From Nostoc sp. UHCC 0302 (GTDB taxonomy: Bacteria > Cyanobacteriota > Cyanobacteriia > Cyanobacteriales > Nostocaceae): a DNA stretch of 64,000 nt. Where the stretch lies: contig NZ_CP151101.1 in assembly GCF_038096175.1 (NCBI RefSeq), positions 294,431-358,430 on the forward strand, in the 5' to 3' direction. Below, piece by piece: positions 62,665 through 64,000 of the stretch. The translations under genes and the position numbers were made by a program. Positions within the stretch are counted from its first letter, which is position 1; the number at the start of each line of letters is the position of its first letter. The notes under the pieces are model-generated. The model was not told where the DNA came from, ran no database searches, and was given only the letters and a program-made list of their open reading frames with translations.

Positions 62665-62967
62665 CTATTCAACATTCTGACACGGCTTGCTTATCTTTGA
62701 ATAAATGAGATAGACATTTAATATAGAATCCATTCGTCTGAATCAATGAATGGGGGATTCAAACCCGCCACTTATTATTCACCCTATAGCCCTTTGGACG
62801 ATGAAAGAGTAAATGGTGTAAAATCTACAGAGGATAGGGTAGCAATAGAAACTCTGGAGTCAAAAATCTGTACTATGAAATAGTACGCTCAAAGGTACTG
62901 CTGAAAAAAAACGTTTCTGCAATTATTTTAATATTCCAAATTCTGCATTGATATTTAGGAGTGTATT
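62665..62967. other. Intergenic region between divergent genes
   Basis: About 300 bp; no gene or strong repeat seen. It separates the divergent starts at 62664 and 62968. Confidence 0.35.
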
Positions 62968-63663
62968 ATGGAAAGTCTTGCTTACTCTTATATGTATATG
63001 GCTCATGAAGAGACAACCAAAAAGATGGAATCTCTTCCAAAAATTAAATTTAATTGGAAAGGAATTTTTAAATCTTTTAATACAGTTATTCCCAATCAGC
63101 AGGTAAGCAGAAACACCAAAAATCATCTCCCGAAATTTCAATTCAATTGGAAAAACCTCCTGAAATCTTCTGTCTGGTTAGCTTTAGCTGGTGTTAGCGT
63201 ATTGGTAACTGCTGTTAGCCAAATTCAGATAGCCTCAGCAATGAACTATGTCAGTACAAACGGCAGATGTCTTAATATCCGTACAGGGCCGAGTTTGAAT
63301 TCACAAGTGATTAGATGCGCTCCTTATGGTTCAAGCCTCCCAGGTGTTGTCAGGGGAGCGTCTAGTAACGGGTTTGCTACACTTGCAGATGGCACTTACG
63401 CCTATAGCAAGTGGATTAACGCTAGTCCTCCACGGGTTTATCGTCGTAGTTCTCGCATTAACGTTAGCAGTAGGATTTTTCTTCGTAATGGCTCACAAGG
63501 GACATCTGTTTCCCAACTTCAAAAAGCTTTAGGGAACGTTACAGTTGATGGATATTATGGCCCAGAAACCGAGCGCCAAGTTCGTAGTTTTCAAGTAAGA
63601 AATGGTCTACTTGTAGATGGCATAGTTGGGCCGCAAACTCGAAGAGCATTAGATGTTAGTTAG
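62968..63663 (+). CDS. Exported SH3 and peptidoglycan-binding domain protein
   Basis: A 231-residue protein. A long N-terminal cytoplasmic part contains two similar segments (LPKIKFNWKGIFKSF and LPKFQFNWKNLLKSS). A hydrophobic segment follows at about 72-92 (VWLALAGVSVLVTAVSQIQI) and acts as signal or anchor. A bacterial SH3 domain comes next (about 95-155, NGRCLNIRTGPSLNSQVIRC) and then a PG_binding_1 domain (about 167-229, GTSVSQLQKALGNVTVDGYY, TERQVRSFQVRNGLLVDGIV). It should bind the cell wall. No hydrolase domain is present. A near-copy of the last domain lies as a fragment at 46370-46558. Confidence 0.8.
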   Translation: MESLAYSYMYMAHEETTKKMESLPKIKFNWKGIFKSFNTVIPNQQVSRNTKNHLPKFQFNWKNLLKSSVWLALAGVSVLVTAVSQIQIASAMNYVSTNGRCLNIRTGPSLNSQVIRCAPYGSSLPGVVRGASSNGFATLADGTYAYSKWINASPPRVYRRSSRINVSSRIFLRNGSQGTSVSQLQKALGNVTVDGYYGPETERQVRSFQVRNGLLVDGIVGPQTRRALDVS

Positions 63664-63729
63664 GCTATAAGCAGGCAAGTACTCCGGGAGCAGTGGTTGT
63701 TTGGTGACTAAAATCCCAAAGACCGTATA

Positions 63730-63970
63730 CGAATGGCACGCTTGTTAAGCCTAGAAGTAAGCAGTGTATGGATTGCAGAGGGGTTCTTGAGGCAGTGGAG
63801 GATGGGGAAGCAGGGGGAGCAGGGGAGCAGGGGAGGAAATGGAAGAAGAATTAAAAAATGCCTTCAATTTTCCTCCCCTCCTCCCCTGCTTCAAGAGCTT
63901 CTCTTCTTCCCCTGCTCCCCCTGCTCAAGAAAGCTGCCTCGACCATTTACCTTTTCAAGCGTGCCATTCG
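63730..63970. repeat. Inverted-repeat element bounded by the CGAATGGCACGCTTG core
   Basis: The core 63730-63744 and its reverse complement 63956-63970 enclose G-rich (GGGGAGCAGGGGAGGAAAT) and complementary C-rich (TCCTCCCCTCCTCCCCTGC) tracts that can pair into a long hairpin. No coding potential. This is the most complete form of the repeat family in the window. Confidence 0.65.
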
Positions 63971-64000
63971 GCCGTAGACTCTGCTTCTTGAGTTTCCCCT

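Noticed and set aside
1..64000. CRISPR arrays, tRNA and rRNA genes
   Set aside because: No regularly spaced direct repeats, cloverleaf sequences or rRNA stretches were seen on reading both strands.

Overview
The window looks like part of a plasmid from a filamentous, heterocyst-type cyanobacterium (Nostocales). The evidence is the HIP1 octamer GCGATCGC scattered through it, a replication protein of the cyanobacterial CyRepA1 (DUF3854) type, small dispersed repeats of a kind described from Nostoc, and the typical families present (filamentous-haemagglutinin/CHAT genes, KGG protein, GGDEF-EAL, FeS photolyase). Almost every mobile family has left debris, so many genes are truncated, frameshifted or chimeric. 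Family names rest on reading motifs; no database search was possible.

Layout. 0-10 kb: two paralogous membrane-anchored proteins, then a plus-strand block of a two-domain putative DNA-binding protein and two RecD-like helicases. The first helicase is frameshifted by a 28-nt repeat inserted inside a HIP1 site. The second loses its 3' end to an ISAzo13-type IS, which also truncates a plasmid gene on its far side. 10-17 kb: a 261-bp element with perfect 30-bp inverted ends, a tyrosine recombinase behind a 13-bp-arm hairpin, and the CyRepA1 replication operon with its noncoding upstream region. 17-30 kb: an intact accessory island. An NB-ARC ATPase, a zinc-ribbon Ser/Thr kinase with TPRs and a secreted FecR/Fn3-like protein run forward. 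They converge on a TpsB transporter - methyltransferase - TpsA exoprotein - exported TPR-CHAT protease cluster on the other strand.

30-47 kb is accessory and decayed. It holds a CoiA-like gene, a thioredoxin-like pseudogene carrying a second HIP1-targeted 26-nt repeat, an orphan lasso-peptide precursor too short for ordinary gene calling, a MarR remnant, a KGG protein, the second and inverted copy of the ISAzo13-type IS, and a LysE-family exporter carried as an integron gene cassette with its attC site. It also holds GIY-YIG, glycosyltransferase and IS630 remnants, a second tyrosine recombinase next to a regulator pair, and an IS630/RecD2 chimera. 47-57 kb is mostly intact metabolism: an aromatic-amino-acid-type decarboxylase, an AprA/FrdA-like flavoprotein with a 2x[4Fe-4S] ferredoxin, an Rrf2 regulator, a CadD-like transporter, a sulfonate/nitrate-type ABC binding protein and an FeS-type photolyase. 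57-64 kb returns to debris (split dinB, EAL fragment, IS remnants), a GGDEF-EAL gene beheaded by an ISH3-like IS, and an SH3/peptidoglycan-binding exported protein.

The most notable items are the two HIP1-specific small repeats, where removing the repeat restores both the HIP1 octamer and the host reading frame; the orphan lasso precursor; the integron cassette; and the NB-ARC/kinase - TPS/CHAT island.
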